Shown: in pieces, positions 7,648 through 16,121 of the stretch
Position numbering within the stretch: position 1 is the stretch's first letter
Layout: each line of letters begins with the position of its first letter
From: Anaerolineales bacterium UBA2317
GTDB taxonomy: Bacteria > Chloroflexota > Anaerolineae > Anaerolineales > Villigracilaceae
Reading direction: 5' to 3'
DNA: 25,021 bases
Assembly (NCBI GenBank): GCA_002345215.1
Contig: DDVH01000008.1
Span: 1-25,021 of the forward strand
Notes under the pieces: model-generated
Database searches by the model: none
What the model saw: the letters and a program-made list of their open reading frames with translations, nothing else
Told to the model about the DNA's origin: nothing
Program-made: the position numbers and the translations under genes

Positions 7648-8991
7648 ATGAACTTGAAATACCATATCTGGACCGAAGGCTGTCAAATGAACGTCGCCGA
7701 CTCGCAACGAGTTGGTTCTTCATTAGAACACCTCGGCTACACGTTAACTGAAACCATCGAAGAAGCCGATGTGATTGTTTTAAATACTTGTGTCGTGCGT
7801 CAACAAGCTGAAGACAAAGCTATGGGACGTGTGACTTCGCTGGCGCCGTTGAAAAAGAAAAATCCGAATTTAGTCATCAATGTAATGGGATGTATGGTTG
7901 GTGTGCGTGGTGCTGAAAAACTTCGCGCTAAACTTCCGTTTGTGGATGTATTCTCTCCGCCTTCTGATCCCGGTCCATTGATTTCACATTTGACTCAAGG
8001 TGAAATTCGTTCGTTAGAAAATTCTGAAACCACGCGTCGCTTTTTGATGATGGATGATGAATTAATTTTGCCTGTTGCCGAACAAGGCAAAGCAGTGACA
8101 GCGCATGTGCCGATTGTTTATGGTTGTTCACATGCTTGCACATTTTGTATTATCCCTTACAAACGTGGTGCCGAACGTTCGCGTCCTGTTGGTGACATCG
8201 TTAGTGAAATTCGTTCGCTTGCAAAACAAGGTGTAAAAGAAATTACATTGCTTGGTCAAATCGTTGACCGTTATGGAAAAGATATTCCCGACGGTCCAAA
8301 TCTCGCTGCATTGCTTCGCATCATTCATGAAATTGAAGGTGTTGAACGCATTCGATTTTTAACTTCGCATCCAAATTATTTTGATGATGATTTAATTCAA
8401 GCCATTGCAGAACTTCCGCGTGTGATGCCACATATTGAATTACCCATTCAAGCAGGTGATGACGAAGTTTTGTTAAACATGAAACGCGGATATACACAAC
8501 AGCAATATCGTGATTTGATTGCGAAAATCCGCGAACGAATTCCTGATTGTTCGATTGCGACTGACATCATCGTTGGATTTCCCGGCGAAACTGAAGAACA
8601 ATATATGGAAACCCATCGCCTCTTATCTGACCTGAAACTTGATGTTGTTCATTTGGCACGTTACTCAGTTCGAGAGGGTACTGTCGCCGCTCGCCGCATG
8701 GAAGATAATGTTCCCGAAGAAGATAAACTCCGCCGTTTACATGAGTTAGATGATTTGCAAGAAAAAATTGTGGATGAAATTAATAAAAAATATCTCGGTG
8801 AAAAAGTAGATGTGCTCTTCGAAGAAAAAGTTAAAGACCGTTGGCGTGGACGAACTCCTACCAATAAACTTGTTTTCGTTGTATCTGATGAAGACTTACG
8901 CGGAAAAATTTTACCTGTAACAGTTACATGGACAGGTCCATGGTCAATGCAAGCGGTTTTGCAGAGACAGCCTGAATTAATTAATTTGTAG
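7648..8991 (+). CDS. miaB: tRNA-2-methylthio-N6-isopentenyladenosine-37 synthase
   Basis: Radical-SAM methylthiotransferase that adds the methylthio group to N6-isopentenyladenosine at position 37 of tRNAs reading UNN codons. The 447 residues show the full family layout. The N-terminal MTTase domain has three cluster cysteines, Cys12 (EGCQMN), Cys48 (NTCVVR) and Cys82 (MGCM). The radical-SAM domain has CSHACTFC (Cys160, Cys164, Cys167) followed by IIPYKRGAERSRP, and later LTSHPNYF and IVGFPGETEEQ. A C-terminal TRAM domain runs from about 380. The usual LGQNVNSYG of MiaB reads LGQIVDRYG here, but RimO and MtaB fit less well. The gene follows a promoter with almost no leader and ends in a strong terminator. 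Confidence 0.92.
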   Translation: MNLKYHIWTEGCQMNVADSQRVGSSLEHLGYTLTETIEEADVIVLNTCVVRQQAEDKAMGRVTSLAPLKKKNPNLVINVMGCMVGVRGAEKLRAKLPFVDVFSPPSDPGPLISHLTQGEIRSLENSETTRRFLMMDDELILPVAEQGKAVTAHVPIVYGCSHACTFCIIPYKRGAERSRPVGDIVSEIRSLAKQGVKEITLLGQIVDRYGKDIPDGPNLAALLRIIHEIEGVERIRFLTSHPNYFDDDLIQAIAELPRVMPHIELPIQAGDDEVLLNMKRGYTQQQYRDLIAKIRERIPDCSIATDIIVGFPGETEEQYMETHRLLSDLKLDVVHLARYSVREGTVAARRMEDNVPEEDKLRRLHELDDLQEKIVDEINKKYLGEKVDVLFEEKVKDRWRGRTPTNKLVFVVSDEDLRGKILPVTVTWTGPWSMQAVLQRQPELINL

Positions 8992-9021
8992 AGTGAGACG
9001 TTATCTCACTCTATTTTTTTT
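8989..9021 (+). terminator. intrinsic terminator of miaB
   Basis: The miaB stop codon forms the base of a perfect stem, AGAGTGAGA / TCTCACTCT (8990-8998 and 9004-9012), with a 5-nt loop, followed by eight T residues (9014-9021). Confidence 0.9.
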
Positions 9022-9029
9022 GAGGAAAT

Positions 9030-9461
9030 ATGAACCGCATTCGTGTAATTGCCATTTGCATCTTTCGTAATGACAATAAGATATTGGTTGCAGAATGTCT
9101 TGACCCTTTAAAAAATCAAACTTTCTATCGTCCTGTTGGAGGCGGGGTTGAATTTGGTGAAAAATCAAAAGATACCATCCATCGTGAAACCATGGAAGAA
9201 CTTAAGCAAGAAGTAACTGAACTCCATTATCTAGCTACACTTGAAAATATATTTGTTTTCAATGGAGAAATAGGGCACGAAATTGTGCAAGTGTATGATG
9301 GTAAGTTTGTGAGGTCAGAGCTATATGAATACTTTGAACTGAAGGGATTTGAAGAAGGCACAGGTCAGTTTCGGGCAATATGGAAAGACCTCGCAGAGTT
9401 CAATCCTCAAGCTCCACTTTATCCAGATGGCTTGCAAGCGATGCTATTGAAAATGATATAA
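9030..9461 (+). CDS. Nudix hydrolase
   Basis: A 143-residue pyrophosphohydrolase of nucleoside-diphosphate-linked compounds; the substrate cannot be read from the sequence. The Nudix box is at about 37-59: GGGVEFGEKSKDTIHRETMEEL, i.e. G-x5-E-x7-RE-x2-EE, with the metal-binding RETMEE intact and the usual final Gly replaced by Lys. The protein starts MNRIRVIAICIF, the normal first strand. The ATG at 9030 has a GAGG 4 nt upstream. The gene begins 9 nt after the miaB terminator and has no clear promoter of its own, so it may depend on readthrough. Confidence 0.88.
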   Translation: MNRIRVIAICIFRNDNKILVAECLDPLKNQTFYRPVGGGVEFGEKSKDTIHRETMEELKQEVTELHYLATLENIFVFNGEIGHEIVQVYDGKFVRSELYEYFELKGFEEGTGQFRAIWKDLAEFNPQAPLYPDGLQAMLLKMI

Positions 9462-9500
9462 ATTTGTTCAATATATGCTCTACAATCTATAAGAGGGGCT

Positions 9501-9506
9501 TATAAT
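9501..9506 (+). promoter_or_regulatory. -10 box of the AEC transporter operon, probably leaderless
   Basis: A perfect TATAAT ends 6 nt before the ATG at 9513, and the gap (TTCATC) has no ribosome site. No convincing -35 box stands at 16-18 nt, so the call rests on the -10 box and its position, the same as for the UDG and miaB genes. Confidence 0.5.
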
Positions 9507-9512
9507 TTCATC

Positions 9513-10430
9513 ATGTCCTTCACCGAACTCTTCACCACATTTGCAAACAATCTACTGCCCATCTTATTAATCGCCACAGCAGGCTACATCGTCGGAAAAA
9601 CATTTCCCATTGACTCACGTTCTATCGGGCGGATTGTGTTTTATATTTTTAGTCCATTGCTGGTTTTCAACTTATTAGTCACCAGCGATTTGAACTTTAT
9701 CCAAGCCGCTTCTACTTTTGGATTCACAACTGTATTCATTATCACAATGGGATTAATCGCTTTTTTGCTTGGAAAAATCTTTCAACTCGAACGTTCGCAT
9801 TTGCTAGCTGTGATTCTCACGGTTGGATTTGGTAATACCGGCAACTATGGCTTACCCGTTGTCAAATATGCTTTTGGAGATGATGCCCTTGCTGTCGCTT
9901 CGATTTTCTTTGTTGCCACATCTGTTTTGTTCAATACAGGTGGCGTCATCATCGCCTCACTTGGACATTCCAATTTAAAATCCGCTATACTGGGGTTATT
10001 CAAGATTCCTTCTTTATACGGCGTAGCACTGGCGATATTGGTCAAATGGACTGGTTTTCAAATTCCAATTCCAGTAGAAAGAACGATTGAAATCGCCGCC
10101 AATGGAGCAGTACCTTCTATGATTGTGTTACTCGGCTTGGAATTGACAAAAATAGAATGGTCAAATAATTTTCGGGCATTAAGTGTTGGGGTTGCTACAA
10201 AATTATTAATTGCCCCAATCATTGGCTTGATGATTGCAAGTATGTTTGGCTTTCAAGGTTTTGAAAAACAAGCCAATGTGATTCAAGCCGCAATGCCTGC
10301 CGCAGTTGCAACCACAGTTGTTGCCAATGAATTTCGTTTGGAATCTTCACTCGTCACCGCCATTGTTTTTATTGGAACGATATTAAGTCCACTCACATTA
10401 ACGCCATTGATTGTTTTTCTTTCGAGGTAA
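9513..10430 (+). CDS. AEC family transporter (auxin-efflux-carrier-like permease)
   Basis: A 305-residue inner-membrane carrier of the AEC family, whose bacterial members move small organic acids such as malate; the substrate here is unknown. About ten hydrophobic segments in two halves are visible, beginning with LLPILLIATAGYIVGKTF (14-31) and FYIFSPLLVFNLLVTS. The second half has the family-like MIVLLGLEL, AAMPAAVATTVVANEF and a hydrophobic end. The conserved FGNTGNYGLPVVKYAFG block (about 108-124) is typical. The stop lies 4 nt before the ATG of the metallopeptidase gene, so the two are one transcript. Confidence 0.9.
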   Translation: MSFTELFTTFANNLLPILLIATAGYIVGKTFPIDSRSIGRIVFYIFSPLLVFNLLVTSDLNFIQAASTFGFTTVFIITMGLIAFLLGKIFQLERSHLLAVILTVGFGNTGNYGLPVVKYAFGDDALAVASIFFVATSVLFNTGGVIIASLGHSNLKSAILGLFKIPSLYGVALAILVKWTGFQIPIPVERTIEIAANGAVPSMIVLLGLELTKIEWSNNFRALSVGVATKLLIAPIIGLMIASMFGFQGFEKQANVIQAAMPAAVATTVVANEFRLESSLVTAIVFIGTILSPLTLTPLIVFLSR

Positions 10431-10434
10431 TCAA

Positions 10435-11664
10435 ATGACTCACCCACGCGGATTCATCATCAAATTCATCATCGCTTTACTCGTAGTCACACTGTCTACG
10501 AAGCCGTATCAGGTTTACAGTCAGGGAGGAATCGTCGTTGAAAATCCAAATGTAGCAGTCGCATTTGGAAATTCCATTACATTTACGGCAAACCTCAAAT
10601 CAACACTTCCAATTCAACAAGCCTCTTTATTATTTCGAGAAGCGAATGAAGAAATTACGCGCGTTGAAACATTGCAAGTTGCTGAAGATGGCGCGGTGAG
10701 TTTTACTTATGATGCAACACAAAATGCATTCCCGCCGTTTAGTTGGATTTTGTTTTGGTTTCAAGCCACGTTGAGTGATGGGGTTACATATACCAGTGAC
10801 CCAATAAAATTTCAATATTATGACGACCGCTTTCCGTGGCGAGAAGTTAATCAAGTTAACATTACAATTAATTGGTATGCTGGTGACGACTCGTTTAGTG
10901 CTTCGGCATTGGATGCGGCGGGCTCTGGCATTTTAGCCATGCGTGATTTTATTCCGATTTCATTTGATGACCCGATTGATGTTTATATTTATTCAAATAC
11001 TACTGATTTGCAAAGCACTTTGTTAACGGGCAGTAACCAATGGGTTGGCGGACATGCCCACCCTGAATTAGGTGTCGTGTTGGTGGCTATTCCGCCGGGC
11101 TCAGGTCAGTTTATTGAAATGGAAACAAAAATTCCGCACGAGTTGGCGCATGTGATGTTATATCGTTATCTTGGCGAAAATTATCAAAGACAACCTGCTT
11201 GGTTGATTGAAGGCATTGCTTCAATGGTTGAGTTATATACAAACCCTGATTATGCGCGTGCAATGCAAATTGCCAGCGATAATGATTCATTAATCCCACT
11301 CAATGATTTATGCGCCTCTTTCCCAGTGGATGCAGGCTCGGCGTTTTTGGCTTATGCTCAATCCCAATCATTTGTCACCTACATCCGTGATTCGTTTGGG
11401 ACTTCTGGATTATCACGTTTAATGAATGCCTATAGTGAAGGTTTCAATTGTGAACTCGGTGCAACCCAAGCATTAGGCGTGCCATTAAGTCAATTAGATG
11501 TACGCTGGCGTGAGACTGTTTTAGGTCAAAACGTGGCAGGTGTTGCTACAAGAAATTTATTACCGTTTTTATTACTGATGGCATTGGTGTTGGTTGTGCC
11601 ATTATGGAGTGCAATAGATTTATTGCGCCAAAGGAGAAAAAATGGAAAACAAGAATCCCAATGA
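10435..11664 (+). CDS. membrane-anchored HExxH metallopeptidase, peptidase MA-like
   Basis: A 409-residue probable surface protease. A signal sequence or anchor spans residues 8-21; residues 30-370 would lie outside the cytoplasm; a second hydrophobic segment (about 375-393) and a basic tail (RQRRKNGK) anchor the C-terminus. The N-terminal part (30-130) looks beta-rich. The catalytic site is PHELAHV with His235, Glu236 and His239, and Glu259 in AWLIEGIASMVE is the likely third zinc ligand, a gluzincin pattern as in the peptidase MA-like family. The substrate is unknown. Start: ATG 10435 with GAGG 7 nt upstream, overlapping the end of the transporter gene. The 3' end overlaps the acylphosphatase gene by 23 bp. 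Confidence 0.85.
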   Translation: MTHPRGFIIKFIIALLVVTLSTKPYQVYSQGGIVVENPNVAVAFGNSITFTANLKSTLPIQQASLLFREANEEITRVETLQVAEDGAVSFTYDATQNAFPPFSWILFWFQATLSDGVTYTSDPIKFQYYDDRFPWREVNQVNITINWYAGDDSFSASALDAAGSGILAMRDFIPISFDDPIDVYIYSNTTDLQSTLLTGSNQWVGGHAHPELGVVLVAIPPGSGQFIEMETKIPHELAHVMLYRYLGENYQRQPAWLIEGIASMVELYTNPDYARAMQIASDNDSLIPLNDLCASFPVDAGSAFLAYAQSQSFVTYIRDSFGTSGLSRLMNAYSEGFNCELGATQALGVPLSQLDVRWRETVLGQNVAGVATRNLLPFLLLMALVLVVPLWSAIDLLRQRRKNGKQESQ

Positions 11665-11953
11665 TGTTATCCGTGTACATATCATCGTCAAAGGACGTGT
11701 ACAAAACGTCGGCTTTCGGGCGCATGTGGAATATCATGCCCTACAAATTGGGGTATTCGGTTGGGTACGCAATATAGATAAAGATGGGGTAGAAACCGTA
11801 GCCGAAGGTAAGCGAGAAAATGTTGAACATTTTGTAGAAATTGTAAAGAAAGGTCCCAGCATTGCCCGTGTGGATGAAGCGCAGGTTGAATATCAAGAAC
11901 CGCTTGGCGAGTTAACAGGCTTTCATGTCAAGAAAGCGTTTTATACTTCTTAA
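11642..11953 (+). CDS. acyP: acylphosphatase
   Basis: A 103-residue enzyme that hydrolyses acyl phosphates such as acetyl phosphate or carbamoyl phosphate. The family motif GRVQNVGFRAHVEYHA (18-33) carries the phosphate-binding Arg26, and GWVRNIDKDGVE (40-51) carries catalytic Asn44. The N-terminus is about ten residues longer than in many members. The start lies inside the end of the metallopeptidase gene, with AGGAG 5 nt before the ATG, so the two genes are translationally linked. A long terminator begins within the stop codon. Confidence 0.95.
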   Translation: MENKNPNDVIRVHIIVKGRVQNVGFRAHVEYHALQIGVFGWVRNIDKDGVETVAEGKRENVEHFVEIVKKGPSIARVDEAQVEYQEPLGELTGFHVKKAFYTS

Positions 11954-11990
11954 AAAGAGACAGTCACCTTGAAGGTGACTGTCTCTTTTT
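11952..11990. terminator. strong terminator after acyP, bidirectional
   Basis: A perfect inverted repeat with 19-nt arms (AAAAAGAGACAGTCACCTT and its complement) around one G. The 3' arm ends in five T on the plus strand, and the minus strand also ends in five T, so it can serve acyP and, about 190 nt downstream, radC. Confidence 0.88.
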
Positions 11991-11993
11991 AAG

Positions 11994-12149
11994 AAACCTC
12001 TCGTAATCTGTTTGAAAAGATGTCCTGACTCGTCCGCAAACCTCTCATAACTTGTTTGAAAAGATGTCCTGACTCGTCCGCAAACCTCTCATAACTTGTT
12101 TGACAAGATGTCGTGACTCGTTTACAAACCTCTCATAACTTGTTTGAAA
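11994..12149. repeat. 44-bp direct tandem repeat, 3.5 copies
   Basis: Copies start at 11994, 12038, 12082 and 12126, the last one only 24 bp long. Each begins AAACCTCTC and contains GTTTGA.AAGATGTC and TGACTCGT. Copies 1 and 2 differ at 3 positions, copies 2 and 3 at 5. Each unit contains a small inverted pair CAAAC...GTTTG. No open frame runs through it. It fills the space between the acyP terminator and the convergent radC gene. The copies are contiguous without spacers, so it is not a CRISPR. Confidence 0.92.
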
Positions 12150-12177
12150 TAGATAAGTGTATAGATAAATTACCGCT

Positions 12178-12888
12178 CTAAAACCCCAACCCCTTTTCTT
12201 TCAACGAAATAAATTTTCCCGCCCCAATCACCAAATGGTCTAACACATCAATATCTAATAATTTGCCTGCTTGCACAATGGCGCGCGTCACAGCCACATC
12301 GTCCGGGCTTGGGGTCGGGTCACCGCTAGGGTGATTATGTGTCACAATCAAAGCAGAAGCGTTTATCCGAATCGCCTCTTTGAATAATTCTCCCACCCGC
12401 ACTTGTGATGAATTCACAGAACCTTTATACACTTCCACAATTTCTAACACTCGATTTCTTCTATCCAACAAAATCACGCGCAAATGTTCTTGCTCCAAAG
12501 CAGACATTTCATATTGCACCAAAGCCGCCGCATCTGCTGGGCTGTTGATAGTTAATTTTTCTTCGGGTGCTTCTAAAGTTAATCTTCTTCCCAATTCAAT
12601 CGCCGCTTTGATTTGAGATGCTTTCGCCTCACCCATGCCATGCTGATTCATCAACTCTTTGAACGGCGCGCGATGCAAACCTTGTAACCCACCAAATTCT
12701 TGCAACAATCGTTGACCTACCTCCACCGCATTTTCGCCTCTCACCCCGACGCGCAACAGGATTGCTATTAATTCAGCATTCGTCAACGCCTGCGGACCTA
12801 ACGTCTCCAACCGTTCGCGTGGTCGGTCTGATTCGTGTAAGTCTGATATTCGATACGTTGGTTTTTGATTTGGTGTTGGTTCAGTCAT
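12178..12888 (-). CDS. radC: RadC family JAMM/MPN+ protein
   Basis: A 236-residue protein of the RadC (UPF0758) family, historically linked to DNA repair; its biochemical role is unsettled. The N-terminal half (15-105) has the helix-hairpin-helix-like part with RISDLHESDRPRERLETLGPQALTNAEL. The C-terminal half is a JAMM metalloprotease-like domain with THNHPSGDPTPSPDD (His184, His186, Ser194, Asp197). Length and motifs are normal. The ATG at 12888 has GGGAG 5 nt upstream. It is convergent with acyP and separated from the upstream minus-strand gene by a terminator, so it is probably transcribed alone. Confidence 0.94.
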   Translation of the reverse strand: MTEPTPNQKPTYRISDLHESDRPRERLETLGPQALTNAELIAILLRVGVRGENAVEVGQRLLQEFGGLQGLHRAPFKELMNQHGMGEAKASQIKAAIELGRRLTLEAPEEKLTINSPADAAALVQYEMSALEQEHLRVILLDRRNRVLEIVEVYKGSVNSSQVRVGELFKEAIRINASALIVTHNHPSGDPTPSPDDVAVTRAIVQAGKLLDIDVLDHLVIGAGKFISLKEKGLGF

Positions 12889-12941
12889 AGCAACTCCCTG
12901 AAATGTGGTTGCTTTATTTTACAACTGTTTTGTTTAAAAAT

Positions 12942-12969
12942 AAAAGAGACTGATTACTCAGTCTCTTTT
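12942..12969 (-). terminator. terminator of the kinase/surface-protein operon
   Basis: A perfect 12-bp stem (AAAAGAGACTGA / TCAGTCTCTTTT) with a 4-nt loop lies 6 nt downstream of the stop at 12976. On the minus strand it is followed by ATTTTTAAAC, giving a T-rich tail. Confidence 0.8.
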
Positions 12970-12975
12970 TGTTTG

Positions 12976-14067
12976 TTAAGGAGTTGGTGTGGGGATTGGG
13001 ACTTCGGTGACAACCACTGCATCTATTTGAGAAGGGTCACCAGTGCCTGTGTTAGGGGAAAAAATCACAATGTAATTATAATTTCCAGGAGGAGGAGAAC
13101 TTGAGGCATTATCTACGTCAATCAAGATACCAGTTTGCAGAGCAGGTCCACTGCCATCTGGGTCGTGCAAAACTGAAGGCGGTACCGAAGTTGGAGAAGT
13201 TGAGACCATATAATTATCACATTCTGGTTCGTTACAAAATGGAGTTGTATCCGGGGGAAGAGTATTTGTGTCAACATTGGTATTTGTATCTGGTATTCCA
13301 TTACCCCAATTAAAAACTTCGTAATACGTTTGCCCATCTTCAAATTGAGAGATACCAATAATAATATGGTCTAACCTAATATAGTTTAAACTAATAGATT
13401 CCTGATTTTCATAAAAAACCAAATCATAATTACCATCAGGTATCGATAATACATAAATAGGATTGCTACTAAAATCTAAGACAGTGTAACTACCATTTGG
13501 AAGATTATAAACATTGCCATCTGGTACATCATTGTTTATTTCTTCAGTAGGTGCAGGAGTTAATAAAGTACCTTCTGGTGTAGAAGGATAACCTGTTGGT
13601 GTTTCAGTCGGTGTTTCTGTTGGCGTTCCAGTTGGTGAAGTTGGAGTTCCGGTACCCCCGCCACCAGATGTAGAAGTAGGTGTGGCAGTAAACGTTGGTG
13701 ACGGAGTTGTTGCTGTAGGAGACGGTGTGGTTGGAGTTGGTGAAACAGGTGTTGATGTAGGTGTATTGGTTGGTTCTAAAACAATAAACGGTGGGAAGGA
13801 AATATCTCCCGCACCAGGGGTGAGATAATTTTCAGCCCAAGCCATAGGTGTCAGGATTTGAGGCAGGAGGGGTTGTAGTAATGAAGCGGGTTGTCCGGGT
13901 GCAGAGTTAGGGTCAAGGTTAGAGCGCATATCCGCGTTAATGACCCAATTCGGGAACATGCGAATTGCAAGTTGCCCCACAATGATGATTAAGATAATGC
14001 CGAGCGGAATAAGAAAAACAATCAGAGTCCAATCACGGCGTTCACGTTCACGGCTTGGAACTGTCAT
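12976..14067 (-). CDS. membrane-anchored Thr/Pro-rich surface protein, function unknown
   Basis: A 363-residue protein not recognised beyond its architecture. A basic N-terminus (RERERRD) precedes one transmembrane segment (about 13-33), so the rest should be outside. Residues 98-172 are a low-complexity Thr/Pro/Ser linker with many PTP and TPT units and a GGGG break, as in many Chloroflexota surface proteins. The following part (178-363) is probably beta-rich, with repeated NGSY, DGNY and PGNY turns, two cysteines (278, 283) and a second short PTPTP end. Its ATG overlaps the TGA of the sensor kinase gene (ATGA), so the proteins are translationally coupled; the domain may be a sensor or adhesin partner of the kinase, which is inference. 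Confidence 0.8.
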   Translation of the reverse strand: MTVPSRERERRDWTLIVFLIPLGIILIIIVGQLAIRMFPNWVINADMRSNLDPNSAPGQPASLLQPLLPQILTPMAWAENYLTPGAGDISFPPFIVLEPTNTPTSTPVSPTPTTPSPTATTPSPTFTATPTSTSGGGGTGTPTSPTGTPTETPTETPTGYPSTPEGTLLTPAPTEEINNDVPDGNVYNLPNGSYTVLDFSSNPIYVLSIPDGNYDLVFYENQESISLNYIRLDHIIIGISQFEDGQTYYEVFNWGNGIPDTNTNVDTNTLPPDTTPFCNEPECDNYMVSTSPTSVPPSVLHDPDGSGPALQTGILIDVDNASSSPPPGNYNYIVIFSPNTGTGDPSQIDAVVVTEVPIPTPTP

Positions 14068-15944
14068 ACTTCTTGCTCACTTTCCTTTTGAAGCGGAAAC
14101 GAAACAATAAACTTACTACCAAATAATTTCTCTTCATTATACCCCTTACTTTCTACCCAAATTTTTCCGCCATGAGCTTGCACGATTCCGCGTGCAATAG
14201 CTAACCCCAAACCTGGACCACCGCCTTTGAATTTTGTTTTACCAGAAGAATGTAATAAGACTTCGCCCGTTTGATGGAATTTTTCAAAAATCGCATCTTT
14301 TTTGGATGGGTCAACACCGATGCCGGTATCTACAACTGCTACTTCAACTTCTGGAGGTTTTTTGCCATTGCGATATTTGCCGACCACTTTAACCTCACCG
14401 CCATCCGGTGTGTATTTGATAGCGTTCATTATTAAATGATAAAAAACTTTTTGAAGCATATCTGGGTCAGCGGAAAAGGCAGGGAGTTTTTCTAATCCTT
14501 CGGTCTTGAATTTCAGGTTTCTCTCTTCAAATGCACTTTCAAAACCTTTCTGGATTTTCTTAATCACTGGTTCAATTTGCATACTGGTTTTTCTTAAGAA
14601 CAATGCATCGCTATCAATGCGAGAGACATCTAACATACTATCTACAACATCAGACATTCTTTCTGCGCCTTCAAGAATACCTGAAGCCAATTTTTTTAAT
14701 TCAGGGTCTTTTTCTGTATCTTGCTCTAGCATTTGTGAATATCCCATGATTAATGTAAGTGGTGTTCGTAATTCATGGGCAGAGATTTGAATAAAGTTTG
14801 TCTTGGTCTTATCAATTTGCTTTAGGGTTGCATTGGCTTCTTCAAGTTGTTTGGTGCGTTCTTGAAGTTTTGAGGTCATGTCATCAAACGTGCTAGCAAG
14901 CGTACCAATTTCATCTCTACTATTAATACCTGTGCGACTATCTAAATCTCCTTGTGCAATCGCTTGTGACGTGTACACTAATTTATATAACGGCACAATA
15001 ATCATACGAGAGACAAAATAGCCAATCACAATCACGACTAGGGTCAATAAAGTAAATACAAGAATGTATGTATCACGGTTATTGGTTGCAAAATCTACAA
15101 CAAAATCTAAAGGCAAAATGACAGCGAAAACACCGATACGGTCATTGCCAATTTGTAACGGAGAGCGTGCTAATGTATATCTGCGTTCTGCATATTCAAA
15201 GTTATCGCCATATACAACTTCTTCGGCTTGAATCGCTTCCATGTATTGTGCTTCGGTAATAGAAAGTAAACTTAAGGTCTCTTCATCCATTGTGCCGAGT
15301 GTGGTTCCAATCGGTTGACCATTCGCCCCATACAACACAATATCGGCAAGGGCAACATTTTTGAAAGCAGGTAATATCGTACGTATGGAAGTACCAACCA
15401 CAATGACGCCATCAAACTCCCCATCCACAGTCACAGGTAGAGCCGTAAAATAATATGTCTCATTGTTGACCAAGTTGACCCCTAAGAAGCGACGCGGTGC
15501 TTCTTCTGGATTTCGATTTGCTAAAAATTGAGAAACCATAGGTGATCTTGCCGCCCCCGTATCCGTATCTACTTGAATAAAATTACCACCACTATCTATC
15601 AGAAAATGAGCGATTTCATTTCCTTGTGGAGAAATCAAAATTAAATTTTCAATTGCCGCTGCACTAAAGGCAGGTCGCGCCAAACGGATTACTGTTTCGC
15701 GGTCTTCATCTCTTAATGCAATTGCTACGCCATCGGTATAAGCAATAATTTGAGCCGCCCCCACATGCGCACTTTCCTGTCGAATAAAACTATCTGAAAC
15801 CACCCTGCCCGATTCAAGTAACTGATTCGTCAAGCGTTCACTCAAAGTTCCAGTCACAAGGCGCGTAACTACATAGACCCCGATCACAGAAACGATCATG
15901 GTCAAAATCACAAACGGCAAAGCAACTTTGAGACGAAGACTCAT
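14064..15944 (-). CDS. transmembrane sensor histidine kinase
   Basis: A 626-residue kinase. Transmembrane segment 1 (8-30), an extracytoplasmic sensor of about 260 residues with a double-Cache-like feel (ENLILISPQGNEIAHFLI, DIVLYGANGQPIG), and segment 2 (about 292-313) precede a HAMP domain (314-365) and a short coiled coil. The HisKA domain has phosphorylated His390 in SAHELRTPLTLI. The ATPase domain has the N-box FYHLIMNAIKYTPDGG (Asn507), G1 VVDTGIGVDP, F-box IFEKFHQ and G2 GGGPGLGLAI (574-583). No response regulator is in the window, so the partner is elsewhere. Start: ATG 15944, because the upstream extension from a TTG at 15971 adds nine unlikely residues. A TATAAT lies upstream at 15991-15986. 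Confidence 0.93.
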   Translation of the reverse strand: MSLRLKVALPFVILTMIVSVIGVYVVTRLVTGTLSERLTNQLLESGRVVSDSFIRQESAHVGAAQIIAYTDGVAIALRDEDRETVIRLARPAFSAAAIENLILISPQGNEIAHFLIDSGGNFIQVDTDTGAARSPMVSQFLANRNPEEAPRRFLGVNLVNNETYYFTALPVTVDGEFDGVIVVGTSIRTILPAFKNVALADIVLYGANGQPIGTTLGTMDEETLSLLSITEAQYMEAIQAEEVVYGDNFEYAERRYTLARSPLQIGNDRIGVFAVILPLDFVVDFATNNRDTYILVFTLLTLVVIVIGYFVSRMIIVPLYKLVYTSQAIAQGDLDSRTGINSRDEIGTLASTFDDMTSKLQERTKQLEEANATLKQIDKTKTNFIQISAHELRTPLTLIMGYSQMLEQDTEKDPELKKLASGILEGAERMSDVVDSMLDVSRIDSDALFLRKTSMQIEPVIKKIQKGFESAFEERNLKFKTEGLEKLPAFSADPDMLQKVFYHLIMNAIKYTPDGGEVKVVGKYRNGKKPPEVEVAVVDTGIGVDPSKKDAIFEKFHQTGEVLLHSSGKTKFKGGGPGLGLAIARGIVQAHGGKIWVESKGYNEEKLFGSKFIVSFPLQKESEQEV

Positions 15945-15985
15945 AACACCAACTCGCGCCTTTAGGCACAATCACTGGCTATGCC

Positions 15986-15991
15986 ATTATA
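15986..15991 (-). promoter_or_regulatory. -10 box of the sensor kinase operon
   Basis: A perfect TATAAT on the minus strand, with CTGGCG 17 nt upstream as a poor -35 match. It would give a leader of about 35 nt before the kinase ATG at 15944. Confidence 0.45.
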
Positions 15992-16121
15992 AAGATGAAA
16001 AACAATGCCGCCAGAAATGCAACTTAATTATAATGTGAGAATGGATGAAATTAAACCCATTTTTTGAAGATTATCCGCCTCTTTGCCTAACCTAAACCTG
16101 CTTCTCTTGCGTCAGTCTTTT

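Noticed and set aside
7000..7707. A 235-codon open frame on the minus strand
   Set aside because: It is antisense to the DUF2270 and miaB genes, has no family resemblance, and both plus-strand genes have clear protein motifs.
11994..12149. A short CRISPR array
   Set aside because: The 44-bp units are contiguous, with no unique spacers between them, and no cas gene is near.
16029..16043. Plus-strand TATAAT followed by ATG, resembling a leaderless gene start
   Set aside because: The frame stops after eight codons and no gene follows on this strand.
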